From Elephas maximus indicus (taxonomy: Eukaryota > Chordata > Mammalia > Proboscidea > Elephantidae), in the NCBI RefSeq assembly GCF_024166365.1, contig NC_064825.1, positions 102,686,480 through 102,750,479 of the forward strand: a DNA stretch of 64,000 nucleotides, in the 5' to 3' direction. The notes under the pieces are model-generated. The model did not search any database. It was not told the DNA's origin and was given only the letters and a program-made list of their open reading frames with translations. Position 1 is the stretch's first letter; every line of letters starts with the position of its first letter. Of the stretch, positions 1 to 12,700 are shown piece by piece. A program made the position numbers and the translations under genes.

Positions 1-419
1 ATTCAGGGTGTCAGCTCTAGGGGAAGGCTGTCTTTGTCCGTTGGCTCTGGAGGAATGTCCTTGTCATCAATCTTCCCTTGGACTAGGAGCTTCTCCATAC
101 AGGGACCCCAGGTCCAAAGGACACACTCTGCTCCTGGTACTACTTTCTTGGTGGTATGAGGTCCCCTGGTCTCTCTTGCTTGTTTTTTTTATATCTCAAA
201 AGAGATTGATTTAAGACACAATCTAATCTTGTAGATTGAGTCCTGCCTTATTAACATAACTGCCTCTAATCCTGCCTCATTAACGTCATAGAGATAGGAT
301 TTACAACACATGGGAAAATCACATCAGATGACAAAATAGTGAACAGTCACACAACACTGGGAATCATGGCCGAGCCAAGCTGACACATATTTTTGGGGAA
401 TGCAATTGAATCCATCACA
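1..419 (-). repeat. ERVL/MaLR-type LTR, truncated by window edge
   Basis: Read on the minus strand it starts TGTGATGGATTCAATTG and runs through a segment closely matching the LTR-like repeats at 24378 and 52723 (accaccaagaa…, ggggtccctgt…, cctccagagccaac). Family naming is by resemblance only. Confidence 0.7.
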
Positions 420-629
420 GAAGGTAAGGGAGTGATTCCAGAAAGGGTTATTACTGTCCTCGGGTTGCAAGGTGGCAGGCACACTGGGGCATGGGGCAGT
501 GATAATCGCGGAAACTAAGCTCCTGAAACTGTAGGCATGGTGAAATGGAAATGAAGTTGTGTTGGAAGCTATTTTTACAAAATCTTATTTTATGTTGTTG
601 AGTGATCCTTATGATATGGCTGGCGGCAG

Positions 630-761
630 GTGGTGCTACAGTCCCGAGACTACAACGCACTTTCTATGTCTGTGATGGCATTCGTGGCAATGATCTACCC
701 CTTGGAGTATATGTTTCCTGTTATCCCACTGCTTCCCACCTGCATGGCATCGGCAGAGCAG
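630..761 (+). CDS. MADD: MADD exon w1 (cDENN domain)
   Basis: First MADD exon in the window: 44 codons, phase 0 to 0, opening [12 protein letters not shown] and closing CMASAEQ. It encodes the core of the cDENN domain. Flanked by ggcag at the acceptor and gtgagt at the donor. Confidence 0.96.
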
Positions 762-3700
762 GTGAGTCTCCAGGTGTCTTCTGATTTTGTCACCTCTATT
801 TAAGTCAGTATTGGCCCCTAGTCTGTAATTATAACTTATTTGTTGGCAAAATCTGACCCGATGTGAACTGATTTGATGGCAAAACCTATGGTATTATTAG
901 GATTTATTTATCATGGCTAATGATTATAGACTGCTGGCCCAAACCCCGCTGCAGGTGTTATATAATATGCACAATATGCACTGGGTTACTTTTCTAAAAT
1001 CTGAAACATTCTGAATTTTGAAACACATTTGGCCTCAAGGGTTTTGGAAAAGGGATTGTGCACCTGCATTTCCTTATCTAGAAAAATCCCGACTGGATAA
1101 GTGAGATTGATCATGATAGGTTTTATTCTCTGTTTCTTCTTTGTCCTTCCTACAGCTGCTCTTGGCTCCAACCCCATACATCATTGGGGTCCCTGCCAGC
1201 TTCTTCCTCTACAAACTGGACTTCAAAATGCCTGATGATGTATGGCTAGTGGATCTGGACAGCAGTAGGGTGAGATTCTTGGCTGAGGCATGGCAGAGCC
1301 TGGAATAGGATTGGGTTTTGTTTTTCTAGATTACCCCCAGGAAGGGCTCCTAAGTTGGTGGGTGATTCCTATTGTGAGACTCATTGAAACCAAAATTTTA
1401 ATGCTACTTTTTACTTTACTGGCCAAACAGTAAGTTGTACAAAAAGACCCTTGGTTAGGACTCAAAGAATGGCAGGATTTAGTTTTGCCAAAATTAAATG
1501 CTCCCCCTGTACCCCATCCTCCAAGAGCAGTAGGGCAATTGTGGTTGTGGGACCATCACATATGTGTAGGTGATCTCCTAAAGGCTTTCCTGGGGATATG
1601 GTTTCCAGTATGAAACTGTCTTTTAGTGTAGACTTGTAAAAAAATTTCTGTTAACACTGCAGTGTGAGTAGATTCAGAGTTTGGTCCTGTTAAAACCTGC
1701 AACCCTATAGGACAGAGTAGAACTGCCCCATAGGATTTCCAAGGCTGTAAATGTTTATGGAAGCAGACTGCCACATCTTTCTCCCCCGAAGTGGCTGGGG
1801 GGTTCAAACTGTAGACCTTTCGGTTAGCAGGCAAGTGCTTAACCACTGCACCACGAGGGCTTCTTCCAAAGTTTGGTAGGAAGCCCTCTTATACAAGCAT
1901 ATATCATATATACATACACATTCCTTGTAAAGCTTTAGAAAATACAAATAAATATAAGGAAGGAAATAACTATAATCATATTATGTGGGTAGAGATAATC
2001 AGTAATAACATTTAGGTACATTTCCTTTCAGATGTGTGTATGTTATATATCTGTGTATACGTAACTCGTGTGTATTCATTATATATATGATCAGATTACT
2101 ACATATACAACTTTCTATCCTTGTTATTTACCGAGACGTAAGAGAAACTCCTGAGCAATTCTCAGGATGCATATTACCTTTCTCTGATGCAGGTGATTGC
2201 CCCCACCAATGCGGAAGTGCTACCCATCCTGCCAGAACCAGAATCATTAGAGCTGAAAAAACATTTAAAGCAGGTAGGTGAAGAATGAAAGAAAAAAGGT
2301 GAGCAATAGATGCTGTCAGATTGCTGTAGGAAGATAGCTATTCGAAGAGCTAGTTTTCTTGTAGACTTCAAGTGGAATTGATTTTTGTGGCCAAGGATGG
2401 GCTTAAGAAGAGTTACATTCCATCTTTGGGTAGCAGCCTGAATATTATCCCAGAAAAGGCTTTTTAGATTCCTTCTAATTCATTGTATGCCCTACCACCC
2501 TCTAATACTTACGATGATTTATAAAATAGCCCATCAATTCCTGTTTTTTGTCACGTCTGCCTGCCATTCATTCTTTATGGCTTGAGAGTGTTCTCTCAGC
2601 CTTGCAAGATGGAAATTAGTAGTTTGGACAATCCAGCTCCTTTCATATTTTCTTCTTGAATTGATCCCTAGGTGCCTATAGCATCCTTTCTTCTAAAATT
2701 CCTTTCTTCAAGTAATCTCTTAAATTCATTTTTCATTGATTGATTTTCTTCTTCTTCTGCATGCTGAACCCAGTATCTGGAGGTAAACATGGCAAGGCTC
2801 CACCCCTTGCCCTGCTCTGTGTGTTGCGTAGATCACCAGTAGGTAGTACTGTTATCTTTTTTCAGAATCTCTGTTCCCTTTTAAAGGGTCTTCAGGAATC
2901 TCTGTGTTGTCCGAGGCACTTGATAGTACCTCTCGATGAGAGCTGTTAGGATTTAAATGAGTCATTTTGTATCACCCCTCGCGTTTTCACTTGCTTCATG
3001 CGCCTGACCTGACGTAATATGATATGGTGTTACTGCCTGGTGAGGATTGCAAGTTCAGAAAGTTCTCTAGCTGCCTTCACTTGCTGTTTTCATTGGTGAT
3101 TGCCTTACTATGACTAATGAGATGGAGGAATTGATTGGTAGAATTATACTTCGAATGATTGTAAGAGCTGAGGTCCTTGGGTTCATTAATCCTGTATTTT
3201 GACCTTTGCTCCTCAAAATGTGGGTCAGAGACCAGCAGCATTAGCATCACCTGAGACTGTTAGACGTGCAGACTCATCCAAGAGCTATTGAATTAAGCTC
3301 TGCACTTTAACAGCATCCACAGCTAATCCTTGGGCTCATTAAAGTTTGAGAAGCATTGCTCCATGGAGCCTCTTAGCAGCTGATTCAGAGTTGGGAGCAC
3401 TCAGCGCTTGAGGCCCAGGGTTCCCTATGGCCTTCAGAGAAACTCCACTTTTACATGTTGTTTTTGTTTTGTTTTGTTTTGTTTCCATATAAAGCTTCAA
3501 TTGAAAAATAAGATTTCATGGCAAAAATACATTTTAAAACTATACCCTGGACTTCAGATTTGATCAAGTTGCCTTGAGCTAGAATGGCTGAGTCATCACC
3601 ACCATTCAGATTATTTTCCAAAAGCTAAAATATTTGAATTCTTATTTCAAAGATGCAGGCTCTGAAACAGGTTGGCCATGATTTGAAAATTAGCCCAGTT

Positions 3701-6700
3701 CTTTGTTCCAGAATGTTTCTAGCAGAGAGCGTGATGTAGAAAACTTTAAGAAGTCACTTGCCTAGGAGATGAGTTTGGCTAGCCTCCCAGGGAGCAGCCT
3801 TATACCAGGAATTTCTTGTTGTTCCACAGGCCTTAGCCAGCATGAGCCTCAACACCCAGCCCATCCTCAATCTGGAGAAATTTCATGAGGGCCAGGAGAT
3901 CCCACTTCTCTTGGGAAGGCCCTCTAACGACCTGCAGTCCACGCCTTCCACTGAATTCAATCCACTCATCTATGGCAATGATGTGGATTCTGTGGATGTT
4001 GCAACTAGGTAAGAGCGAGTCGACCATACAATCATGAGTCCTTAAATTGTTCCCTTTGCTCTCTGAGTGACCTTGGGGCAGACTACCTCCCTTATCCAGA
4101 GTTTCTTTACATATAACACGGGCATGATATTTGGCTCATGCTTGCCACCTTAGTAAAAGCGAAGAGAGAAAATAGTTCATCCCACTTTCAGGTCTTTTAG
4201 ACCTTGGATAAAGAGGTAGGTCCGTGATTCATCAAGATATCTCTTCCCTTGATGTTAGAAGCTTGAGGCTTTGGGAGGTGGTCTAAGATGACCCTGGATT
4301 GTAGGAGTCCTCACTCTGCAGGATATGGAACTCAAATGATCTCACTATTCCCTTCTTCCCCAGAGTGGCCATGGTACGTTTCTTCAACTCCCCTAACGTG
4401 CTACAGGGTTTTCAGATGCACACACGTACCCTGCGCCTCTTCCCTCGGCCTGTGGTAGCTTTTCAGGCTGGCTCCTTTCTAGCCTCACGTCCCCGGCAGA
4501 CTCCATTTGCTGAGAAATTGTCCAGGACACAGGCTGTGGAGTACTTTGGAGAATGGATCCTTAACCCCACCAACTATGCCTTTCAGCGAATTCACAATAG
4601 TGAGTCCACCTACCCTCGGCCCTGCCTCATCTTTGGCCTTTGTCTTCCCAATTGCTCACCCCTTTGCCTTTTCCCTTTCTAATCTCCGACCTGCCGTTTC
4701 CATTCCTGTTTTGCTTTAGACTTTTTCCTACATTTCTTTTATGTTCTGCTTGCCGCCTTTTCCCTGCTGCTGACTTTATTCTTTTCTCTCTTTGGGTAGA
4801 TATGTTTGATCCAGCCCTAATTGGTGACAAGCCAAAATGGTATGCTCATCAGCTGCAGCCCATCAATTATCGAGTCTATGATGGCAATTCCCAGCTGGCT
4901 GAGGCCCTGAGTGTGCCACCGGAACGGGACTCTGACTCTGACCCCACTGATGACAGGTGAGCAACCCTTATGGCAACACAACAGTTTTTTGAGGTAAGGA
5001 GGCTCTCAACCAGCCCTTATTTCCCGCCAAACCAAACCCGATGCCTTCGAGTTGATTCTGACTCATAGCAACCCCATAGGGTTTCTAAGGAGTAGCTGGT
5101 GGATTTGAGCTGCCGACCTTTTGGTTAGCAGCCAAACTCTTAACCAGTGCACCACTAGGGCTCCTTATTTAGCACAGTGGGGCAAAATCTCATAGGATTT
5201 AGACATCAGTCTTTGAAGCCTTGGATTATATTTTGGCTGATTGTTTTTTCTTAGCTTACTTAATTTTGTTTCCTGGCTTTGAGTTAGGAGTGCTCCTTTA
5301 TTTTTCCTTGTGCTGATTGCTGATTCTTTCCCCTGCCCCTTCTTTTCTTTTTTTAACACTCCTCATTCTGCAGTGGCAGTGATAGTATGGACTATGATGA
5401 CTCAAGCTCTTCTTACTCATCACTCGGCGACTTCGTCAGTGAGATGATGAAGTGTGACATCAATGGGGATACTCCTAGTAAGTGTACTTGGGGAAATTGG
5501 CCAGCCCTGAGCAGGGTTTGGGGTTCTGAGGTGGTGGGGTCTGTAGCTGTGGCCCTTGGGTTTGGCAGATGTAGACCCTCTGACGCACGCGGCACTGGGG
5601 GATGCCAGTGAGGTGGAGATCGCTGAGCTGCAGAACCAGAAGGAAGCTGAAGAACCTGGCCCAGACAGCGAGACCTCCCAGGAAAACGTGCCCCAGCGCT
5701 CTAGCTCCAGCACCACCGCCAGCAGTAGCCCCAGCACTCTCACCCGTGGAGCCCACTCTGTACGTGAGGATGCGGTGGCTGGATGAGTGAGAATTGTTGT
5801 CTGGGATGTGGGCCTTATAATCTCTATCAGGAAAGTCATGGTGTATCGATTTGCCTCTTTCCCTCTCCATCTTCCTGTCTCCATTTCCATACGTCCTGTA
5901 GCTCAGGGCCTGTCAGAAACAGTGCTGACCCCAGAAGGAGGTCACTGGGTTTCGTTCAGAGTGTAGCTAAGATCCCCCTCACGTAGTTTGTGGAGGGAGA
6001 GAACAGGGGTGTCATAGGGACTTTTTCCCACACATTCCTTAGGAATCTGACAGGTGGGACCCAGCCCTACTAAAACTGAGGATACGGGAAAGCATTAATG
6101 GGCAGCGGGTGACCCCTTCTTATTTAATGTGGCCCCTAGGAACCTGCTGACTCTTCGGAGATGGATGTTAAGGCAGCTCTAGGCGTCTCCAAGTCCCTCC
6201 CTACCGTGCCTCCCAGCATTGGCAGATCGCACGTGGACAGGCGTCAGACAGAAATTGGAGAGGGGTCAGTGTGCCGACGAACCTATGATAATCCGTACTT
6301 CGAGCCCCAATATGGCTTTCCCCCTGAGGAAGATGATGATGAGCAGGGGGAAAGTTACACTCCCCGATTCAGCCAACATGTCAGTGGCAATCGGTGAGAG
6401 CCTGGGGATCCCCTCTAGATGGGTGACTGAAGGACCTCACTAATGTAGGCCCTGGGCGAGGGGCAATCAGAAAGTCCGGGAAGCCCGAATGCCCTTGTGG
6501 TCCTGCCAGCCCCAGAGGGTGGTACTCTGTGCTAGGGATTTAGGAATTTGGGGAAGGGCATAGTGAGTAGCTTAAGGCCCATATTCCCAAGAAAAGGTAC
6601 TCCTGCCTGGGGCTTATAGGTGCCACTGTGCATTCCAAGGACTCAAAAGCTGCTGCGGCCCAACAGCTTGAAACTGGCGAGTGACTCAGATGCAGAGTCA

Positions 6701-9700
6701 GACTCTCGAGCGAGCTCTCCCAACTCTACTGTCTCCAACAACAGCACCGAGGGCTTCGGGGGCATCATGTCTTTTGCCAGTAAGTGCCTTTAGCTCTCAT
6801 TCTCCTGTTCCATTTTCTCTATGGTAGGGCCCGGCTATGGCAAATGTTGCTTAGAACTTTAAATGCAGGGCTGGGTGGCCATTATCGAGCCCCAGTTCAG
6901 ACACTTTGGGTGATACTGAATGAGGTGTTTTCAGAACAGGGACAGATTAGCCATTATTTTCACACCTGGAGGCTTCAGTCTATTTCAGGTAAGATTGCAG
7001 AATGATCAGCTAAGAAATGTGTGTTATGTTAAAAAACCACACCCTTGTATATGTATTTTATGGAAATATCCCGGTCAAATTTGGTTTGTGTGTATATCCA
7101 GTACCTTCTCTGCCTGATGAAGGACTCTTTCACAAAGGTAAATCTTGTACAGATTTCAAAGAACATGCTTTGAAATCTGTACAAGATTTACCTTTGTGCA
7201 TAGAGAATATTTTCTCATATGAGGGGTGGTGTCAGTTAGAGATTCAAGACAGACTGGGGACTAGAGAGAGCCGACATAGCGTCATTGTGATGGTGAGTTT
7301 TCTCAGAAGCCAGGGACAGCACCAATGTCAGACCAAAGGCACATCAACTACAGGCTTTCACTGTGTTGGCAGTGGATGAGGGACTTGGATATTATTATGA
7401 GAGATAGAGAAAGTTGTTGTTGGGCTATGAGCAATCCTGGCAGTGAAGCCTTTCTTTGTCCTAAGTTAGACATGATCCTCTCTAGCATAGATCAGAGGCA
7501 CTGGGGTTGTATTTGAAAAGGAGGAAGGTGAAGATGATGATATACAGCCATTAGAGTACAGTGCAACACTGTGAGTATTTACCCCCCTAACTCATTGCTC
7601 TCACACCCTCCTCCCCTTTGATAGGCAGCCTATATCGGAACCATAGCACAAGCTTCAGTCTTTCCAACCTCACACTGCCCACCAAAGGTGCCCGAGAGAA
7701 GACCACGCCCTTCCCTAGTCTGAAAGGTAACTGCAGCCCCTCTTTTGCCAAACCAGGATTCCCTGGGAAATATTTCAGGCCTGTGGGTCCTTGTCAGAAG
7801 CCCTGTGTATGATGAATCATTTGAACTGGCTGTTTCCCTCATACCGCTTCTCATGGCTTTCACCACACACCGTGGGCTCCTGTTGGTTGTCAGATGGAAA
7901 CCATAGCTAGAGAGAAGACTCTGTTGATGTCATTTAGGATAGTGGCGACTTTGGGATTACTGGTGCTTCTAGGGGGAATTTTGTCAGAGTTACATAATTA
8001 ACACAGGAATCATCAGCTGCCAGTAGTCACCACCAGGTCGCTGCCGCATGAACTTACAGCACGAACTCCATCCCAGGGAGCTGGCCACCAGAGGACGGCA
8101 ATATTCATAGAGTCAAGAAGCCTCTTACTTGGGCTGTACGTCGACTTAGGACCTATGAGTGGGCCAGGTGGTATTGGCTGGCTTCTGAGGGGAGTGATTG
8201 AATTGCTGATCTCTGACAGTTTGAGGGACTCTTCTGAATTTAATCTAACTTTTGTTTGTTGTCTGTGGATTTTGTGCTGAAATATCCAATTATGATAGGA
8301 AGTGCAGTGAGAAGCAGCACCATGTATTCTTTACCTGGCCTCTCATCCCCAGTGATTAAAAATGCTAGGGGTCTAAGGAATGTTCTTTGTTGAGAATGGG
8401 AACATAGGATTGATAGGCAAAAGGAATTCATAGCTGGTGGTTTGGAGACCTAAAAAAAAAAAGAACACCACTATAGTGAACCTACACATGAGTAGGTGAG
8501 TTAGGGATGGAAAGGCGTTAGTGTCACTGGCTCTCCATATGGTGTATTTGCAGAGGAGAGTAATTGAAACTCTCGTTGCATGCTGTTGCTTCATCTCGTT
8601 TGCTGCACTGATTCCTCCCATCCACCTCCCATCCTCACACCTCCACAGTCCCACCCAACTCCTCACAACCGTGTCTGCAAGAGGAGTCCCTTGCCTATCC
8701 ATACCTGCAGGCCCTCTGGACCCCTGTGCCGGATATTTCATGAAAACCAGTGGTCCCTCCTTCATGCATGTGCCTGTATAGCACCTGAAGGCTCCCTGTG
8801 TCATTTATCCTGCCCATACTGGCTACAGCCTTAATGGATGGCCTTTCCTAGAGCCCTCTGTTGGCTCCTTGCCACTTGGATCAGGCTTCCAACTCTAAGG
8901 GGCCTAAGAGCCAAGGTTTATGTGCACTATACAAGCTTTGTGAGAATGCTCCACTGAGGGGTATAGGGGTTGGGGTCTCGTGGTGCACCTACTAATTGTG
9001 TATTTTGTGTCCCAGTATTTGGGCTAAATACTCTAATGGAGATTGTTACTGAAGCCAGCCCCGGGAGTGGTGAAGGTGGGTCTCGCCTGTGAGCTGTGCA
9101 TGATCTTTTTTTTCCTAGCATCTTCCATGTCTGCCTGAGGGCCATCCTCCTCATGGAGCAAGCGGCATCACATGAGTGACCTGCCTTGCCCCGTCCCCTC
9201 TGACGCCCATGCTTGCCCATGGGGTGTGCTGCTGGTGCATGTGGAGTGGCCTGGGTCTCCATCCCCACCTCCTCCACATTGCCATGGCTGGTTTCTACCT
9301 ATGTGTGATGCCCTGGTGCCATGCTCACCCAGCCCTTCTGGGGAAGGGGTGTGGAACATGGCTTCCCAGAACTGTGCTGACACTAGCTACTGGGCCACGA
9401 TAGTGATGTCTCTCATTCCTACCTTCCCGGCTCTAGGAAACAGGAGGGCCTTAGTGGATCAGAAGTCATCTGTCATTAAACACAGCCCAACAGTGAAAAG
9501 AGAGCCTCCATCACCCCAGGGTCGATCCAGCAATTCTAGGTAATAAATGGCAGAGCCGCTTTACTAGTTCTCTGGTAGAGGTGGTGATTCTGGTACAGAA
9601 CTTGAGGGATGCTCAAGAGTGGGAGAGAAGCTCCCAGTCGGTAAAAAATCCCATTGCTGTCGACTCGATTCTGACTCATAGCAACCCTATAGGACAGAGT

Positions 9701-12700
9701 AAGAACTGCCCCATGGGCCTTCCAAGGAGCAGCTAGTAGATTCAAACTGCGGACCTTTTGGTTAGCAGCTGTAGCTCTTAACCACTGTGATGAAATCAAT
9801 TTCTTGCCAGCACTTCCCATCCTGACTCAATCCCCAGGCAACAGTAATAGCTTACCATGGTGAGGAGGGTGAAACAGCAGAGTGGGTATATGGGCAAACC
9901 AGGTTATCTGGAGAGGTGAGGTATGCACTGGACTTAGACATTCGGACACTTGGCTTTGTGTTTTGCCCCTGGAGGCAAATATCTAGCCAAGTGAAAGGGG
10001 AGATGCTCTGCAAAGGAGCTGTTGACCACAGAGGTGGTATGTGGACCCCATAGTGAGAACCAGCAGTTCTTGAAGGAAGTTGTGCACAGCGTGCTGGATG
10101 GCCAGGGAGTTGGCTGGCTCAACATGAAAAAGGTGCGACGGCTGCTGGAGAGCGAGCAGCTGCGAGTCTTTGTCCTGAGCAAGCTGAACCGCACCGTGCA
10201 GTCAGAGGAAGATGCCCGGCAGGACGTCATCCCAGATGTGGTCAGTGTTTGGGGTTGAGCATTGGAATCCCCAGGAAGTGGGACATGGACACCAAAGGCA
10301 GTTTTGCCAACAACAGCCCCTGGGTTATTGTTGCAGGAGATCAGTCGAAAGGTGTACAAGGGAATGTTAGACCTGCTGAAGTGCACAGTGCTAAGTCTGG
10401 AGCAGTCCTATGCCCATGCAGGTCTGGGCGGCATGGCCAGCATCTTTGGGCTTCTGGAGATCGCCCAGACCCACTACTATAGTAAAGGTAGGGATTGTAC
10501 CTGATGAGCATCATGCCATCCACAGCTCTCCCACTTGTCTCTAAAAGGGAGTGAACTTACTTACCCCTGTGACAAATTTCCCAATGCCAAGCTGCTTCCC
10601 ATGAGGCTACGGGATTTTATTTTCCTGCGCGTGTTTGTACGTAGTAGATGTTTCTCTGTCATGAAAAATAATGTCAATTTTCCTCTCCTTGTACTTCTTC
10701 CATTCCACAACCTCTTGTATCTTTGCTTTTCCCACCTCATTTCCATACCTCGATTCCTACTCACTACCTCTTTTGACCTCTTTCTATATTTGGTCTTTTC
10801 CTCAGAACCAGACAAACGGAAGAGAAGTCCAACAGAGAGTGTAAATACACCAGTTGGCAAAGACCCTGGCCTGGCTGGGCGGGGAGACCCAAAGGCTATG
10901 ACACAGCTGAGAGTTCCCCAGCTGGGACCTCGGGCACTAAGTGCTCCAGGAAAGGGTCCTAAGGAACTGGACACGAGAAGTTTAAAGGAAGAGAATTTTG
11001 TAGCGTCTATTGGTATGTATCACTGTCTGGTATGGTGGAGGGGTCCTGGGTTCTTAAATATCCCTCCCTCCTCTCAATCCATCCAGAATCCTGCCTTTCT
11101 CTTCCCCATGCTTTGCTTTCCAGAGAGGGAGACAAGTCTGTGTTCATTTCCAATGGCATTTCTTGATACTTTTCTTTCTCTTGTGTTTGATTTGCAGCTA
11201 CCCCATCCATATCTTAGAAGAAGAATAGAAGTTTTGTTTAGAGGGCCAAGTGAGGCTTAGTGCAGGGAGTCTGAGCTATACACCCTCAGATCCCCCTTTT
11301 TATTTACATCTGGATTTCCTCAGCCACATAGTAGAAAGGCCACGTGAGCTCCCTGGGCAAGTTTCTGTATGCATCTTTGGGCTATACCTTTAAAATTGTC
11401 TGGGCCTTTTTTTTTTATGAAGCCAGTTTTCTCCTATTCAACCATTCACTCATCCACCTGCCCTTGAATTTGCCCCCCTGAGGGTTGTCTGGCAACCCCA
11501 TTTCCTTGGGTTCTGGACCTTAGAGGTATAGATTTCTGAGTCAGCTCTTCTTTAAACCCTTCCTCACAAGACTTGACTAAGAACTTGCTTGTGTTTGGTG
11601 TTTCTCTTTTCCCACTAAGGTGGCACCTTAGTGAGCTCTCTGGGTATCAGTCCTGTTTGGCTCACTCCCTACTTGACCTTGAGTCATGTAAGTTAGGTCT
11701 TTCTTTTTCTGGTTTGAGGTCCCTGAGCAATATGCTCTCATTTTATTCCCCTTTGCCATAACCAGTTCCTTATGCATGAGCCCTGTTGGCACAGTGTTTA
11801 AGAGCTCACCTGCCAACGGAAAGGTCAGCAGTTGGAATCTTTCGAAACCCAGTGAGGCAGTTCTACTCTGTTCTGTAGGGTCACAGTGAGTCGGAATCAA
11901 CTTGAAAGCAGTGGAGCAATGGGTTTTCTTTTTTTTTTTTTTTTTTTAATGCATGACCCGTAAATGGTTATGAGGAACCAGTTTCCTTTTTAGGGGGAGC
12001 TAGACTCCTGTAGCCCAGCATAATACCATCCAAGAGGCAGTCAGCCCTGGTTTTGTCCTGTCCGATGTGATGTTGTATAGAAAGCACCGACCAGTAAGCC
12101 TGGAGGCCTGGAGTTTTACTCCTGTTCTTCCTCCAGCTGGGAATACGACTTTGGGCAGATCACTTCCCCACTCAGGGTCTCTGTCTCCTCACCTGTGAAA
12201 TGAGGGGATTGCACTAAGTAACCTCTAAAGCTTCTTCCAGGAAAAGAATTGCCGTAATTGGTGTTCTTTCTTCTTTACCCCTATTAAGATGCTATTCTCG
12301 ACTATTTTATGTTTCCTCTCACCTCTCTCGGAAGGAAGAGAGGAACTTAATTTCCCTTTACTATCCCAAATCAGTTGAAATGACCAGCTCTTTGACCAAG
12401 TCAAGGCATTTTTCCAGATGACTGGCTAAGAATGGTCTCTTGGTAGGGCAAGCACTGATTCTGAGGGTGAGCTGTATTTTGATAGCACAGGAGGGATCGT
12501 AACTGAGTTAGCCTCTGTGCAATCCAGTGTATCAGACAGGTTTGTGCTCATGCTTCTGAAACCCTTTGGCTGCTCGAGGTGATCACCTATCTTATCTGGA
12601 ATCTTTAGAATTTACCGTTTCCCAGAAGGAGAAGCTTATTTGGCAGAGACAGCATGAGGAGGTAGGAAGTTTAAACTGATTCTTAGTTACGTGATCTGGA

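Noticed and set aside
7131..7198. microRNA precursor
   Set aside because: A fully paired stem with no bulges and no conservation evidence is not enough. Kept only as an inverted repeat.
10535..11260. 241-residue plus-strand open frame as a single exon
   Set aside because: Only 10806-11012 matches MADD, and it has a clean acceptor and donor; the rest is intron left open by chance.
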